From assembly GCF_009017415.1 (NCBI RefSeq), contig NC_092408.1, positions 1,178,001 to 1,242,000 of the forward strand: 64,000 nt of DNA, in the 5' to 3' direction. A program made the translations under genes and the position numbers. Shown here piece by piece: positions 30,759 through 42,323 of the stretch; position 1 is the stretch's first letter; the number at the start of each line of letters is the position of its first letter. The notes under the pieces were generated by a model, which saw only the letters and a list, made by a program, of their open reading frames with translations, was not told the DNA's origin and did no database searches. This DNA comes from Aspergillus flavus (lineage: Eukaryota; Ascomycota; Eurotiomycetes; Eurotiales; Aspergillaceae).

Positions 30759-31839
30759 CTCAACTAATAATCATAGTGAAGTGAAAATGCGATACCGTAT
30801 TGGAAGCTTTAGATACTTAGAAGGAGGCGGAGGGATTCTCATCCTTGGGGCAAATCACAACCATCTTCGAGAAAGGCTAGTAGTAAAAATGTCACTGTGA
30901 TGTCAATGAATTCGGCTTAATGGGCGAGGGCTAAGGAAATGAATCAAGATGTATAGGTAGCGAGTCAAAATAACTGGCTACTACAGCCGAATAAGAGGTC
31001 CCTTGTTTTAACTCTCTGAAACGGTGGTTCCACCTTTAGTCTGTCAACAAACACCGCCTAATAGACACGGCTAGCAGTCATCATGATGTCGCCCCGATAG
31101 GAATAATGCTCTGGGGCGCTTGCCATCCGTGATTCAGGTCGGTTAAGGTCTCCTTCTCGACGCGTGTACAGGCATAGAGTTTAGGCGCCCGCATTCCCAG
31201 AGATGTTGGATATACATTTGCACATTGGAAGACGAGTGGATCGGTGCCAATGATATCATGTATTGCCTTGTGGCGTCGCTAAAGATCGGGTTGGTGGCGT
31301 TGATATAGAGGATATCTGAACCTAGAAAAAATGACAGACGATTTCGCCGCATCCATGCATTTTCATGTTATTGAGCACGAACAATACGAGCGAATGTATA
31401 TATCAAGTGTGAGTGGTGGGATGCGCTCCCGGTGCCCGAATGGAAAGGCCTGGCGAGTCCTGTCATATTTTGCCATTACACATTTGCCTCATGCACATTG
31501 CGGGGTCAGAGTTACAGCACTGTGTCTGTGGCTGAGAGGGTCCCTATATCCGCGGGACTTCTGTATGGGCGAAGTGTCATAGATATTCCTTTCCTTCGCT
31601 TACGTATAGTAACCTCTTAGTGGCGATGGGTATGCTCGAGTTCATCCAGAGGGTACCCGCCTTTCTAAGGATCGACCTCCTCCCTGCCGAGTTGAAGACC
31701 TTACGTACAGTATGACGTAGATCCAGAGCTATCCTTCTATGCATACAGTGCATTGTCTCTGTGGACAAGCCTTTGAAAATAATCTATTTTCCCACGAGTT
31801 GAACTAGGCTCTTGTCTTTAGTGCAACCCATATACACAC
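30759..31839. other. Bidirectional region between the two motif-sharing genes
   Basis: About 1.1 kb separating two divergent genes with the same C-terminal motif. Only short unsupported frames are present. Confidence 0.4.
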
Positions 31840-32271
31840 ATGATGGCCACAGCTACACCTGAAACAAAGCAATCAAAGCCCCGATACGAAGACAAGTACT
31901 CTCAGAACAGAAGCTCCGACACGGAATCTACCTTTGAATACGAAAGCGAATCTGAGCCAGATACCCAGCCCCAAACCAAGACGCAAGTCGCACCGTGGCG
32001 ACAAAGAGAACAACAGGGGAGGCGTCGACCAGCGCATGATCCGAATGCGACAGCTTTAGAGCCATACCAAAAGGGCACGCCAACAGCTGGTCCGGTTGGT
32101 TATAGACGCGGGGCTGGCGGGGAGCTTGGAAGAGAGGACAAGAAAGGCATACAAACAAAAGATGAGGAAAAAGAAGATACGGGGTTAAAGTTGCGCTTAG
32201 ATTTGAATCTCGATATAGAGGTTGAATTGAAGGCCTCCATACACGGTGACCTGACCTTGGCTCTACTGTGA
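31840..32271 (+). CDS. Small disordered protein with conserved C-terminal RLDLNLDIEV motif
   Basis: 143 residues, single exon, charged and low-complexity for the first 110 (Ser/Glu/Thr-rich, then Arg/Gly). The last 28 residues, LKLRLDLNLDIEV plus KASIHGDLTLALL, match the C-terminus of the divergent neighbour at 30114-30758 at nearly every position, while the rest of the two proteins differs. This marks a conserved C-terminal module on otherwise fast-changing tails. No enzymatic motif, signal peptide or membrane helix is visible. An alternative start is the second codon, also ATG. Confidence 0.72.
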   Translation: MMATATPETKQSKPRYEDKYSQNRSSDTESTFEYESESEPDTQPQTKTQVAPWRQREQQGRRRPAHDPNATALEPYQKGTPTAGPVGYRRGAGGELGREDKKGIQTKDEEKEDTGLKLRLDLNLDIEVELKASIHGDLTLALL

Positions 32272-33799
32272 GTGCACTGGTTGACTTGCGAGATTCGTTG
32301 TATTTGGACTAACCAAAGTTGCAGATCATGATATCGACACATAGATGGTTGTCTTTATGGGTTCATGTGCGCCTCATCAGGTCTTTGACAACTTCCCATT
32401 GCACCTACAGGGGGCTCGAAAGGTCCTACACATGTTGAGGGTCTCTACAAACTGTCGTAGCAATGGCCACTGTTAATCAGACAAGCATCAATTCTCTCAA
32501 ATATGTTTTCCCTAGTGCAAACCTATAGTACCGTTTGTTTATACCCTCGCCCTGTACAGATGATTTACAATCGTCAGAATATACAGCCCGCGACGTCTCA
32601 TGCTAGCTAGAATGCAAATAGGATCTTTGGTTTTATAATCTTGCTTTAGTCCAGCGACATTTGACAGTTATAATAGCCCCCCGGATAGAGCATAGTCAAA
32701 CACCTTGATTCATTGGGGAACGAGCTATGCAGACCACATTCTTTCAAAATACTTTATGATTCACCATGTCAAGCTTTCTACCTGACGCCTGAAGTGGTAT
32801 CCTAGCCTACATCTGAACCCAGGCTGAGCTCAGGGTCCTTTGGGTAGTCCTCGATTGTTCTAGACAGGATTGTTCTAGACCTGTCTATATGATGTAGTGG
32901 ATTCTTGGATGTGTTAGAAAACACACCGAGCTAAGCTTGGAGACATGAAGTAGAGAGAACTCTAGGGTGTATGTATCATGGGTCATCCTGCCTTTCGGTA
33001 CAAATCCCGGCACAAATGATGATAGTTTAGGTTTCCAAGATAGTTCACGCCGATTGAAGGGGAAAAAAACAGGAATCGACAATGTACAATGTGTCATATA
33101 TGTAGGACCCTTACGATGACAACCGAGGAAGCGAACAATGTCATACGATAACGGTCCCTATACGATTGGCCGCTAGGCACCAGGCCGCCTAATTTGTCTA
33201 AATCGGGATTAAGAGGAAGTTCCATAAAGGTGCACAGTGGGGCCCCGGTTTATTGAAAGCTACGAGACACAGAATGTGGAGATCTGAATTTGATTATACA
33301 CTTGGGCATTTATGTCATGGCCTGGGTTGCCCGTGGTTCTGCATTCCGTATAATGGTGAGGTACCATGGAACCACAGCGTCGAACAACATCCGGCGCGGA
33401 GAATACTCACGACATGTTGCTCGAACAATGTATTCTGGAATTTTCACCGGTGATGCAGTCATCATGATGAAAAGAGGACCATAACATGTCATGTTGGTAG
33501 TCAAGGCGCGACCTTGATGTCATTGGCATTTTGGTCGAATGGGATTAAGATGTCACATCGCCGTTTCAGAAACATAACAATCCTTTAAAAAGACTCAAGG
33601 GCTTGGTATTTCGAGTAGACATCTACCTACTACTGCCTTTATTTTGTCAATTTCTGGATAACCGTTTACCATTCGTAACATTGTTCCTCCCCAGTACTTA
33701 ACCAGTTGAGAAGGCAAAGTAACAGGAGAACATAACGCCGGCGACCCAATTAGTAGTCGACCCTATATATAGATGCATCAAATTTAGGGAAGCATCGAT
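32272..33799. other. Promoter region of the LEA/DUF3659 gene (1.5 kb)
   Basis: No gene recognised. A 13-bp motif GATTGTTCTAGAC occurs twice in tandem at 32853-32865 and 32868-32880. The region just before the gene (33760-33775) carries a TATATATA run. Confidence 0.4.
32853..32880. repeat. Tandem 13-bp repeat upstream of LEA gene
   Basis: GATTGTTCTAGAC twice, 15-bp period. The core TTCTAGA is palindromic and could bind a dimeric factor; no function shown. Confidence 0.6.
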
Positions 33800-36700
33800 A
33801 TGACATCCCAAACATTGCCCGGATCACCCTTCACAAAGGGAGCAAAGGCCACACCTCAGCATGGCAAAGCCTTCAAAAGCAGCAGCGACGTGATCGGGGG
33901 CGAGCAGAGGCAGCAAGTAATGCCAGGTAAACGACGTGCCTCTGGATCTAGTGGATCCCCAATTCCACAGGAAGGAAATGATATGAATGCACAGCTTGGT
34001 GGCATCGCTGCTAGCCCCGCGCAAAGCGCAAGCGGCAGTGTCCCAATTGGGAAGACTGCCATGAATGAGCCTCGTCGAGATGCTCAGGGGAATGTGGAGC
34101 AGTTCAAACCTTCTGGAGGGCAAGCCAGAGAGGAGCTACATAAAACCGCTTCCTCGGCTCCTGGTGACCTTCCTACGAGTCTCTCTGCCTTGGAGGGGCT
34201 ACAGGTTAGCGATGGAGGACATATCCTGGATCAGAATGGGCAAACCGTTGGTCAGGTCGTCGAAGGGGATCCTGAAGACCTGGTTGGTATGACTATTGGA
34301 TCCGATGGTGAGATATTAGATGAAGATGGAGATCTCGTCGGCCGTGTCGATCTTTTGAGTAAGCCTGGAGACGCAGTTGAGGAAAAGGCGGCAGATGCTG
34401 GTGAAGCACCCAGCCTCGGAGCCGCTAGAGTCAACATTAGCTTCAAGATTGGTGAAGATGGACGCGTTATGAATGATGATGAACAGCCTGTGGCCAAGGT
34501 CGTTGACGGTGATCCCAGGCAGTTAGTTGGCAAAACTCCGAACGAGCAAGGCCAGATATATGACGAGAAAGGCGAGCTCCTGGGCCGCGTGGAACCTCTT
34601 TCCACAGAGGAGGCTACTGGAGCAATAGACGAAAAGTTGGAAGATACCAAGGAGCAGGCTGGCGATACCGCTCACATGGCAGATGATACAGCTGCCGAGG
34701 GCGAAGCCGCAATAGACGAAAAGTTGGAAGGCACCAAGGAGCAGGCTGGCGATACCGCTCACATGGCAGATGAAACAGCTGCTGAGGGCGAAGCCGCTAT
34801 AGACAAAGCTGGTGCCACCGCTACCGAGGAGCTGCCTGATGTCTCCACTCTCGAAGGACTGACGTGCAACAAATTTGGTAACATTGTCAATGCTGACGGC
34901 GTTCCCGTCGGTGAACTTATTGAGGGTGACCCTAGGATCCTCTGCCGCGGTAGCTTCCAGCTCGATGATCAGGGCCAATTCTGGAATAACCGGGGCAAGG
35001 TTATTGGCAAAGCCCGACCAGTGCCTGTCGAAGAAAGCCCACCAGGCCCGTTTGCTGATTTGGATGACCTCTTTGTCGTGGAGGACGGCTGGGTTCAGGA
35101 CGCAAATGGAAGGCGGGTAGGCAAGATCGTTGATGGCGACCCAAAGAAGCTCATCGGCCGAGCAGTAGACGACGATGGCGATGTGGTCGATAAGCGTGGC
35201 AATCTTTTGGGTCATGCAGAGCCCTGGGAGGAACCAGATGAGCCTGAGCCTGAGAAGCCTGACCTCTCTATGCTAGAAGGATATAGAAGCAACAAGTACG
35301 GGAATATCATGGGCTCTTCCGGTGTTCCCATTGCTCGTGTTGTCGAGGGAGACTTGAAAGCAGTCGCTGGAAGACCTGTAGACCGCGAGGGAAATATTTG
35401 GGGTGATACCGGCGAGGTTATCGGACGGGTCGAGATCATCCCTGAAAATGAGCGTGAAACCCGAGGACCCTTCAGCGGGTTCCGCGATCTGCAAGTCAAT
35501 CAGGACGGGTTCATCGATGATGCCGATTCGGTGATCGTTGGCAGGGTAAAAGATGGCGATCTCAGTAACCTACGTGGTCTAACTGTTGATGAGCAAGGGA
35601 ATATTATCGACGAATATGGAGATGTGAAAGGTCATGCTGAACGATATGACCCGCCGGAGGAACAAGTGGAAGAGGAGGACCTCTCTTCTTTGGAAGGTAA
35701 AACTGTTAATAAACTTGGGAACATTGTGGATACGCATGGAACTGTCTTCGGGCGGGTTGCGTCTGGCTATATCAAGCATTTGGCTGGCAAGAAGGTCGAT
35801 GCACGAGGCCAGATTTGGAGTGACAGTGGTAAGGTCATAGGGCAGGCTGAACTGATTCCAGATAATGAACAAGAGCGGCCAGAAGGACCCTTTTTCGGGT
35901 TGGAGGGCCTTGTTTTGACGAAGGATGGCATGGTCATTGATCCCGAGCAAAAGATTGTTGGTCGGTTAGTCGAGGGTGACCCGCAACGACTTGCAGGTCG
36001 AGCGGTCGATGAGGATGGAGAACTGCTCGATAAGGCTGGAAATGTCATCGGCCGGGCAGAGCCATGGACCCCAGAAGAGAAGCAGCGCGATGTGAACCCT
36101 ATGGCAGGGCATAAGGTTAACCGCGAGGGTGAAGTGCGCGATGGGGATGGTAACTTGATTGGCAAGCTTACCGATGGGAATCTCCAACAGCTCATTGGTA
36201 AAGAGATTGATGACAATGGGTACGTAGTAGATAATGATGGGAACAAGATTGGTGAATGCACCCTGCTCGAAAACTTACCAGAGGAGGAGGAGCCGGAGCA
36301 GGAGCCTGAGCTGTCTCCTGAGGAACTGGAAAAACAGGAGAAAGAAAAGCAGGACCGGGATTTAGCAAAGAGGATGTGTGCAATCCTTCAGCAGACGCTC
36401 GACAGTGTCCAACCGATCTGTAAGCAGATAATGCAGGTATGAGATCCCTCTCCCTCCCCCTATGTCAAGGCAAAATAAGTGACACTTCTTTCATCCTAGA
36501 ACATAGAGAAGGCCAACCAAACGCCTAAAGATGAGCTCGACGAGGAAGAGTTGGTCAAGACGGTGAAGCCCTTGATTGAAGAAGCTGCGTCCATGCTTCA
36601 GGAGTGTAAAGGTGCTCTACGGGCCTTGGACCCCACAGGGGAAGTTGCAGCGACGGCAAAAGCTCGCGACGCGGCTCATGAAGCTACGCCGGAGCAATAC

Positions 36701-37024
36701 TCCTTAGCAAACCTGCTCAAGGAACTCACCCAAACTGTTGTTGAGACCATTGACCAGGGACGCCGACTCATCGCCGATATGCCCCATGCCAAAAAGCAAC
36801 TCAACCCTTTGTGGGCCCTTCTATCGGAGCCCCTTTTTCAGATCATTGCCGCGGTTGGTCTTCTTCTTACTGGTGTATTGGGTCTGGTTAGCAATCTTCT
36901 GGACGGTCTCGGCCTTGGCGGACTTGTTCGAGGGCTGTTAGGGAGTCTTGGGATTGACAAGGTGTTGGAGGGCTTTGGCTTGGGCACTTTAACTGATGCT
37001 CTGGGCCTGGGAGGAAGTAAATAA
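33800..37024 (+). CDS. LEA-like protein with DUF3659 repeats and hydrophobic Gly/Leu-rich C-terminus
   Basis: 1053 residues in two exons (33800-36436, 36500-37024). After a disordered N-terminus come nine copies of an about 55-65-residue unit: LEG..VNKxGNIVDxxGxxVGRVVEGDxxxLxGKxVDexGxIxDxxGxVIGRAE, as in DUF3659 (Pfam PF12396). A linker with two near-identical 29-residue copies (EKLEDTKEQAGDTAHMADD type, nt 34622-34795) is LEA-like. The C-terminal part has an acidic coiled region, then TVKPLIEEAASMLQECKGAL, and ends in a strongly hydrophobic Leu/Gly segment (LLLTGVLGLVSNLLDGLGLG). Proteins of this build occur in filamentous ascomycetes and are annotated as LEA-domain proteins; roles in desiccation tolerance or septal plugging are suggested, not shown here. 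Not an enzyme. Confidence 0.88.
34622..34795 (+). repeat. 87-bp tandem duplication inside the LEA gene
   Basis: Two copies, 34622-34708 and 34709-34795, differ at only a few bases and a third, short copy begins at 34796. Each encodes 29 residues starting AIDEKLE. Such recent in-frame duplication suggests length variation between strains. Confidence 0.9.
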
Positions 37025-37340
37025 GTAATAATAATGGGGTTTGTGTTATACGCTGAATATGTTCTTTGATTTCCTTTCACTCTCAGGGCCATTTATGCTC
37101 TCAATCTGTATTGTATAATTGAATTTACAATGTCTGTCAGGCTTCGTCGGGGCTCATTGATAGGCTCAAAGTCCAGTGTTACGCCCGGTACTTCCTCCTA
37201 GGACTTATGTACAGCTCCCAAGAAACAGATTAACTGACTATGAGTGTGGGTTTGGTGCCAGTTGTTGGAATTTATGGCCTAACTATGTAATATGAAATCA
37301 GGTAGATGAAGATAGCCTTGAAAGAACAGACTAGAAGTAT
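37025..37340. other. Short convergent intergenic region
   Basis: 3' ends of the LEA gene and the membrane protein gene face each other. Nothing further seen. Confidence 0.4.
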
Positions 37341-40322
37341 TCAAACCGGCACCTCACCCTGCCACCGCTCAATCAAATGTGATTCTCCCAAAGTACCCTT
37401 CAATACCAACACCATGTCATCGATAGCAGACAGGAACTTCAAATACGAACTGATAGCCACACAATACCGCCGATAATTCTCATCCCGTACCAGCGTCGTA
37501 CTCAACTCTGCAGCACGGTGCTGAGCATACCACTGCTCGAAACAGCGCTTCACCAACGGCGTTGGCAAGCGTTCCGGCAGGGGAAGACCGGACTTCAGTG
37601 CCTGCTCGATCACACTCAATACTGCCATGATATCGCCAATGTGGTGGTCGTTTAGCAGGCTCACGTTCTGGGCAAACCGCTCCTGGAGGTGTTCTGGGAG
37701 ACTGGTAGATAATATAAGTAATCGACCTAATGCTTGGTTCATGTCCTGGCAGAGGACATGCATGTTTGCCAATGCTTCTCGGTGGAACGGACCGAACGTC
37801 ATTTCGAATTTTAAAAGGCCAATTGAGCCTTGGATGGAGAGAAGGGTCTCTGCGACCTCGACTGCGATCTTCTCGGCTACTGCGCCTATGGGGCTGTTGG
37901 TTTCCGGCCGGCCCCAGTGGGATAGTAAGAGAGCATAATGATCAGAAAGCGTGCGGATGGTGTTGGATAATGTCTTGCAGATATGTCGTGTTGCGGAGGG
38001 CGGACGGGGAAATATCTGAACGATGAATGCGGCGACGAAGCCTAACAGCACTGTGACGAGTCGCTTCCAAAAGGCTTCATAGCCGTGTCCAGGTAGACCG
38101 TATTGCCATGTGTGGGTGTCGTCGTAACTGAATCCGACGACCAAAACGAATGTGGCACCGCCCATAATTGCCGCCATGGTGAAGATTGGGGGCAGGAACA
38201 GACGCCACCACATCAGTATGGCGGTCATCACCGCCGTAATCGCAGCTAGGCCATAGGCGTTACCAGGCCCATTGCCAGACCCAATGTACCAGGCGACCAT
38301 GCCCAACACACCACCAACGACCGTGCCAATCGTGCGACCAACGAGGGATACGGTGAAATCGCCCATGTACACAAGCAAGGTGGTCTGCGCGGTGATCAGA
38401 GCCCAGATACCTTTCTCCCGATAGTAGAACCCAGCGCTATGTGGGATTGAAGCAGGTATGGCCACCGCGATCGTAACGACGACCATGCGCAGTGCATACA
38501 TTCCGCCGGGATTCGTGAACCAGTGATAAAAGCCGGTAAGCGCTCTCACTAACAGGCTTTGTCGGATAGGCCTTCCGTAGCCGCGGCTGATCTTTAGACG
38601 CCGATGCGCCTCCTTGGCTTGCTCTTCAGCATCGTCGGGGTCAGTCGCAGGAGCCGCGGTAAGATCGTCAGCGGGCGCCTTTTGGCGTGGGTTCACCAGC
38701 CAGCTGAAAGCGTAGCGCAGGCCCGAAGGAATCCAGATACGTTCCTGAGTGCGCGCTTGCATCAACCGGTGGACCTGGGCCAGGAGTCGCTCGAGGGTCT
38801 CTGCGGTGCCGAGGATGCGTTCCTCCATCACCATTCCAAGTATTATCCCGCGGAGGGCATGGGGTCCCAGGTGTTCGGGTGCTTTTAGATGACCACTTTC
38901 ATTAAATAAGTCAGCATGGCTGTCGAGAAGCGCCTCAGTGGTCTCCGTCGCACATGACGATCGGGTTGACTGTAGAGTCTGCAATACCGTATCCGCTTTC
39001 ATCACAAGCTCGTCCAGGTGATTTCGCGACGCGGCTCGACGAAACCACCGGCCAGAATTGACTGCGTGAAGACACTGCACAAGGAGCTCACTCGTTTCCG
39101 AGCACAGCTCGAGCAGTTCAGTAGTTGACTTTCTCAATGCCTCGCGTGTGCGGGCTCTAGAAACTCCGTGCTCAGGACTGTTCAACGCTTGTAGCAAATC
39201 TGCGCTCTCCTGTAACTGATACTGTCCGACCTCACGAACTCGCTTTTCCTGCATGTAGCTCTTGTCGGACCCCTGTTGAGAAAGAGGCTGGATTCCTTGT
39301 AGCTTTTGATCAGACCTTAGGAGGGTGATGTGGTAGTCCATCAATGACACAGAAGATAAAATAGCCTGTCGCAGAGGCTCTTGTAGCGTTTTGATGTCGT
39401 CTGAGTTCCAGCGGCCACGGGAAAAATCAAGCGGCAGAAAGGCCAATGACGGTTGCATGGCCTTGAATGCGCCGATGATCTTCGCCTTGGTGGCCGTCAG
39501 CTGCTGCAGATCGAGGGATTCACCTGCGAACCTTTGCCGGGTGCACTTCAGTGGGATTTCTCCCAGACGGACTAGTTGCTCCATTTGCGTGAGGGCTACA
39601 AACGATGTCGACTGCGGAAAGAAGACCAAACAGCAGGCAAAGCCCAGGCCAATGCCGATGGCACCTGGTTTAATGAGGACCTCAGGCAGGGAAGCCGTGA
39701 ATGAGGGCAAACTTGGCCCAAAGAGGAGAAAGAGGTCTGCGATGATGATGCCGAAGATCTGTGCCAAAGCAAACTTCGGATTGGCGACACGGACACGGGA
39801 CATGAAATAGATGAAAACACAGATCATCACATAGAAGACGACGGTGACGCGGGCATCAAGCATGAAGCCATCGTACACAAGGACTTTAGCCTCCGCGGCT
39901 GGACTCGTGCCTGTTTGATTGCCGATCGCGACTGCTTGCTGTTGCAACGCCTGTACCATGGCCTTTGTTTGTGCGTCTGGTCGTGCCGCTAAGGCGGCTT
40001 TCATAGTCAGGAGGCCCCACGCCCATGCGAGGCACATACCAAAGAGGAGCGACAGCGCTGCTAGCAAGTAGACGAACAGAATTCCTGCTGGGGGAACAAT
40101 GTACAACACCAAAGCCCCAAAGAAGGTCGCAATGCCGATCTTGTGTAAGGCTGGACCGATGAATATCAGCAGCGAGGCCACCCAGGCCGCGGCCCAGCAG
40201 CGAAAGAGTACCTTCAAGTCCCGCACATTGAAGTGGTCCAACCAGCCCGGGAGCTTGAAGCGACGGCCCTGTTGGCTGCCGCTAGGGTGGTCGGCAGCAT
40301 CAGAGGACTTAGGATCGGGCAT
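37341..40322 (-). CDS. Fusaric-acid-resistance / aromatic-acid-exporter-like membrane protein (FUSC, DUF2421)
   Basis: 993 residues, one exon; the first ATG is at 40322 (an upstream in-frame GTG is ignored). Two membrane blocks are visible: residues about 40-230 with repeated hydrophobic helices (CWAAAWVASLLIFIGPALH, FVYLLAALSLLFGMCLAWAW) and about 595-790 (MVVVTIAVAIPASIPHSAGF, TTLLVYMGDFTVSLVGRTIG, ATFVLVVGFSYDD, LVTVLLGFVAAFIVQIFPRP). Long cytosolic helical parts lie between and after them. This two-block plan is that of fungal brefeldin-A-sensitivity-related/ArAE proteins, related to bacterial aromatic carboxylic acid efflux pumps. The likely role is export of organic acids or toxic aromatics at the plasma membrane (family inference). 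Confidence 0.87.
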   Translation of the reverse strand: MPDPKSSDAADHPSGSQQGRRFKLPGWLDHFNVRDLKVLFRCWAAAWVASLLIFIGPALHKIGIATFFGALVLYIVPPAGILFVYLLAALSLLFGMCLAWAWGLLTMKAALAARPDAQTKAMVQALQQQAVAIGNQTGTSPAAEAKVLVYDGFMLDARVTVVFYVMICVFIYFMSRVRVANPKFALAQIFGIIIADLFLLFGPSLPSFTASLPEVLIKPGAIGIGLGFACCLVFFPQSTSFVALTQMEQLVRLGEIPLKCTRQRFAGESLDLQQLTATKAKIIGAFKAMQPSLAFLPLDFSRGRWNSDDIKTLQEPLRQAILSSVSLMDYHITLLRSDQKLQGIQPLSQQGSDKSYMQEKRVREVGQYQLQESADLLQALNSPEHGVSRARTREALRKSTTELLELCSETSELLVQCLHAVNSGRWFRRAASRNHLDELVMKADTVLQTLQSTRSSCATETTEALLDSHADLFNESGHLKAPEHLGPHALRGIILGMVMEERILGTAETLERLLAQVHRLMQARTQERIWIPSGLRYAFSWLVNPRQKAPADDLTAAPATDPDDAEEQAKEAHRRLKISRGYGRPIRQSLLVRALTGFYHWFTNPGGMYALRMVVVTIAVAIPASIPHSAGFYYREKGIWALITAQTTLLVYMGDFTVSLVGRTIGTVVGGVLGMVAWYIGSGNGPGNAYGLAAITAVMTAILMWWRLFLPPIFTMAAIMGGATFVLVVGFSYDDTHTWQYGLPGHGYEAFWKRLVTVLLGFVAAFIVQIFPRPPSATRHICKTLSNTIRTLSDHYALLLSHWGRPETNSPIGAVAEKIAVEVAETLLSIQGSIGLLKFEMTFGPFHREALANMHVLCQDMNQALGRLLILSTSLPEHLQERFAQNVSLLNDHHIGDIMAVLSVIEQALKSGLPLPERLPTPLVKRCFEQWYAQHRAAELSTTLVRDENYRRYCVAISSYLKFLSAIDDMVLVLKGTLGESHLIERWQGEVPV

Positions 40323-42323
40323 TTTTTGCACGACATGCGGCTTCTAATTGTGAAAATCGGAGAAGGACACGAGGAATGCAGGTCCGAAGTGCGAGAAGTC
40401 GGAAACGGAGCCGTGGGACGCCCCTGGTCGACTGCGAATTAAGTTCGGAAGTCAAGAAATGCAACCATAAAAACCCTGAGCTCGATCTCATCCAATAGTA
40501 TAGCCCATTTTGACGTCACGACGGGGGCCTGGAATGGAGGATCAACACCCCACTAAACTGATTGAGCCCGAAAATAAATCAACTCAGGGTCTGCGTGGGT
40601 CGAATCGATCATTAATCGTTTCTCGTCCGTCCAGCCCTAATCTCCCTGCCATGTGCCGAGGTCCATCGTCCACATCGCGTGAGAGTTAAATTTTCTGTTC
40701 CCATAAAATAAGCATTTTGAAGAGAAGGTCATAATCATGATAAATATATTAAAAACAAACCAGGATTTTGCACACTATTCTTAAGAGTCCTAGTTTCTAC
40801 GTAGACCGAACCATATTAGCAACTCTAGACGCTAAAGTCCAGCTTCTTGTCGGTGAGTGAAAAGGAAAAGGGAATAAGCATCCTTCGCGCTGGAACCGTA
40901 GTTTATCTTCGTATACTAGCATCTAGGTGGAGACAACGCCACGCAGAGGGTTTCTGTACCTGACAGCTACTGCATCTGGTCTCGATGAATAAAACGTAGA
41001 CCAACGCTAGGACTTGGTCAGAGCTAGACAAGATCATCCCGTGGTCGTAGTTTTTTTCACGCAGGCCAGGCTGGTACCCCGTGGTTTCCACAATACTCGC
41101 GTTGAGATTGTGGTTCCTATTTGATAGAATTTTAGCCTTGCAGAAGGGCAAATTTTGAACTAGTCCTAATGGACAGATGACCCTTTCCCTCGTGGAAATG
41201 GACTTGCAGGCTCGAGCATCCATTCGTACTCATGAATCATATGGCGGTAAAGTGCTCAACGCTTCCAGAGAGGAATGGAAGTGAATAACTAGATACGGCG
41301 ATTGGAATTGAAAGACTACTGTCCTTTGGAGCCCAGGCGCCTTTGGTGGATGCGACTGCCACTGATTTCTTCGAGACTGTTGGTTCGATCATAATGACAC
41401 AGATGAAAGTTGAAACGGACTCGACAGGATTCTAGAGCGGATAGGAAAACATCCCGTGAAGCTATTGTTTGTATGAGTATCGAACGTGCCTAATGAGATG
41501 CGATTAGTAACATCTTTCCACCCAGGACAGAAAGGTTGTGAGACGAAAGAAAAAAAAAAGCCACCAAGAGTCTAGATCGTCTTTGTCCCGTCCATAATCC
41601 CTTGCCAAGAGGGTACGTGCAAACCTCCTATTCGCTGGCTGGGTTGCTAATGGATTGCCTGATGCGGTTCTATACATTACATGCATGTCTACGATGCCCA
41701 ATAGTAGGATTGCACCATGAGTGGACTCCAGGAAAACTTCGCGGATGTCTTTCCCCCTGATCCTACAAATCTGTACTGACCAACGACCGGAGCATCGTCG
41801 GACAACACATCTCTTCTAACGCGTGGAGTCTTCCGATTCACTGCCTTCCCAATGGCACTCTCGGTCTGCGAGCATCACTGCCAAGTCGGCATCTTCGCAA
41901 GTCTCTTCCACCACGATAGGCAAGAGTCCTGCTCGCACCGATAGCCAGGAAGATCCAGCCGAGACGACTGACGGGTCGGTGCGCGAAGGATGAATGGGGG
42001 GTTTTCCTTGCTACGACATCTCTGAGAGGGATTGGCATCCAAGGCTTCCCGGGTTTGAGTTGAGTTTATACCCACATGACATACTTTGCGCCACTCCTGA
42101 AAGCGACACGAGAGAGCGTGGAGTCCTTTGTCTGACTATAGCACGGATCAGTAATACCCCGCGGGAAACTGATTGCCGACAAGATGGGCAGCAGTGCGTC
42201 AGCAGCAGTCGCCAGCGCAACATGCTGCACCGTGGCAATCCGTGGAGACTCCACCATGGTTTTCACGATAACTAAGCATCCAGGCCCCCGTTCCCGTCAT
42301 GTGGAACGGAATTACTTCTAATC
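40323..42323. other. Gene-poor 2-kb stretch
   Basis: Only short frames on both strands, none with family features or a convincing exon chain. The first 300 bp are probably the promoter of the membrane-protein gene. A run of A at 41549-41559 lies within otherwise plain sequence. Confidence 0.4.

Noticed and set aside
33800..36442. Long antisense frames inside the LEA gene (for example 34523-35215)
   Set aside because: Mirror of the repeat coding pattern; no own family features.
41838..42275. Overlapping short frames on both strands before the nucleotidyltransferase-like gene
   Set aside because: Arg-rich or mixed composition with no consistent exon chain or motif.
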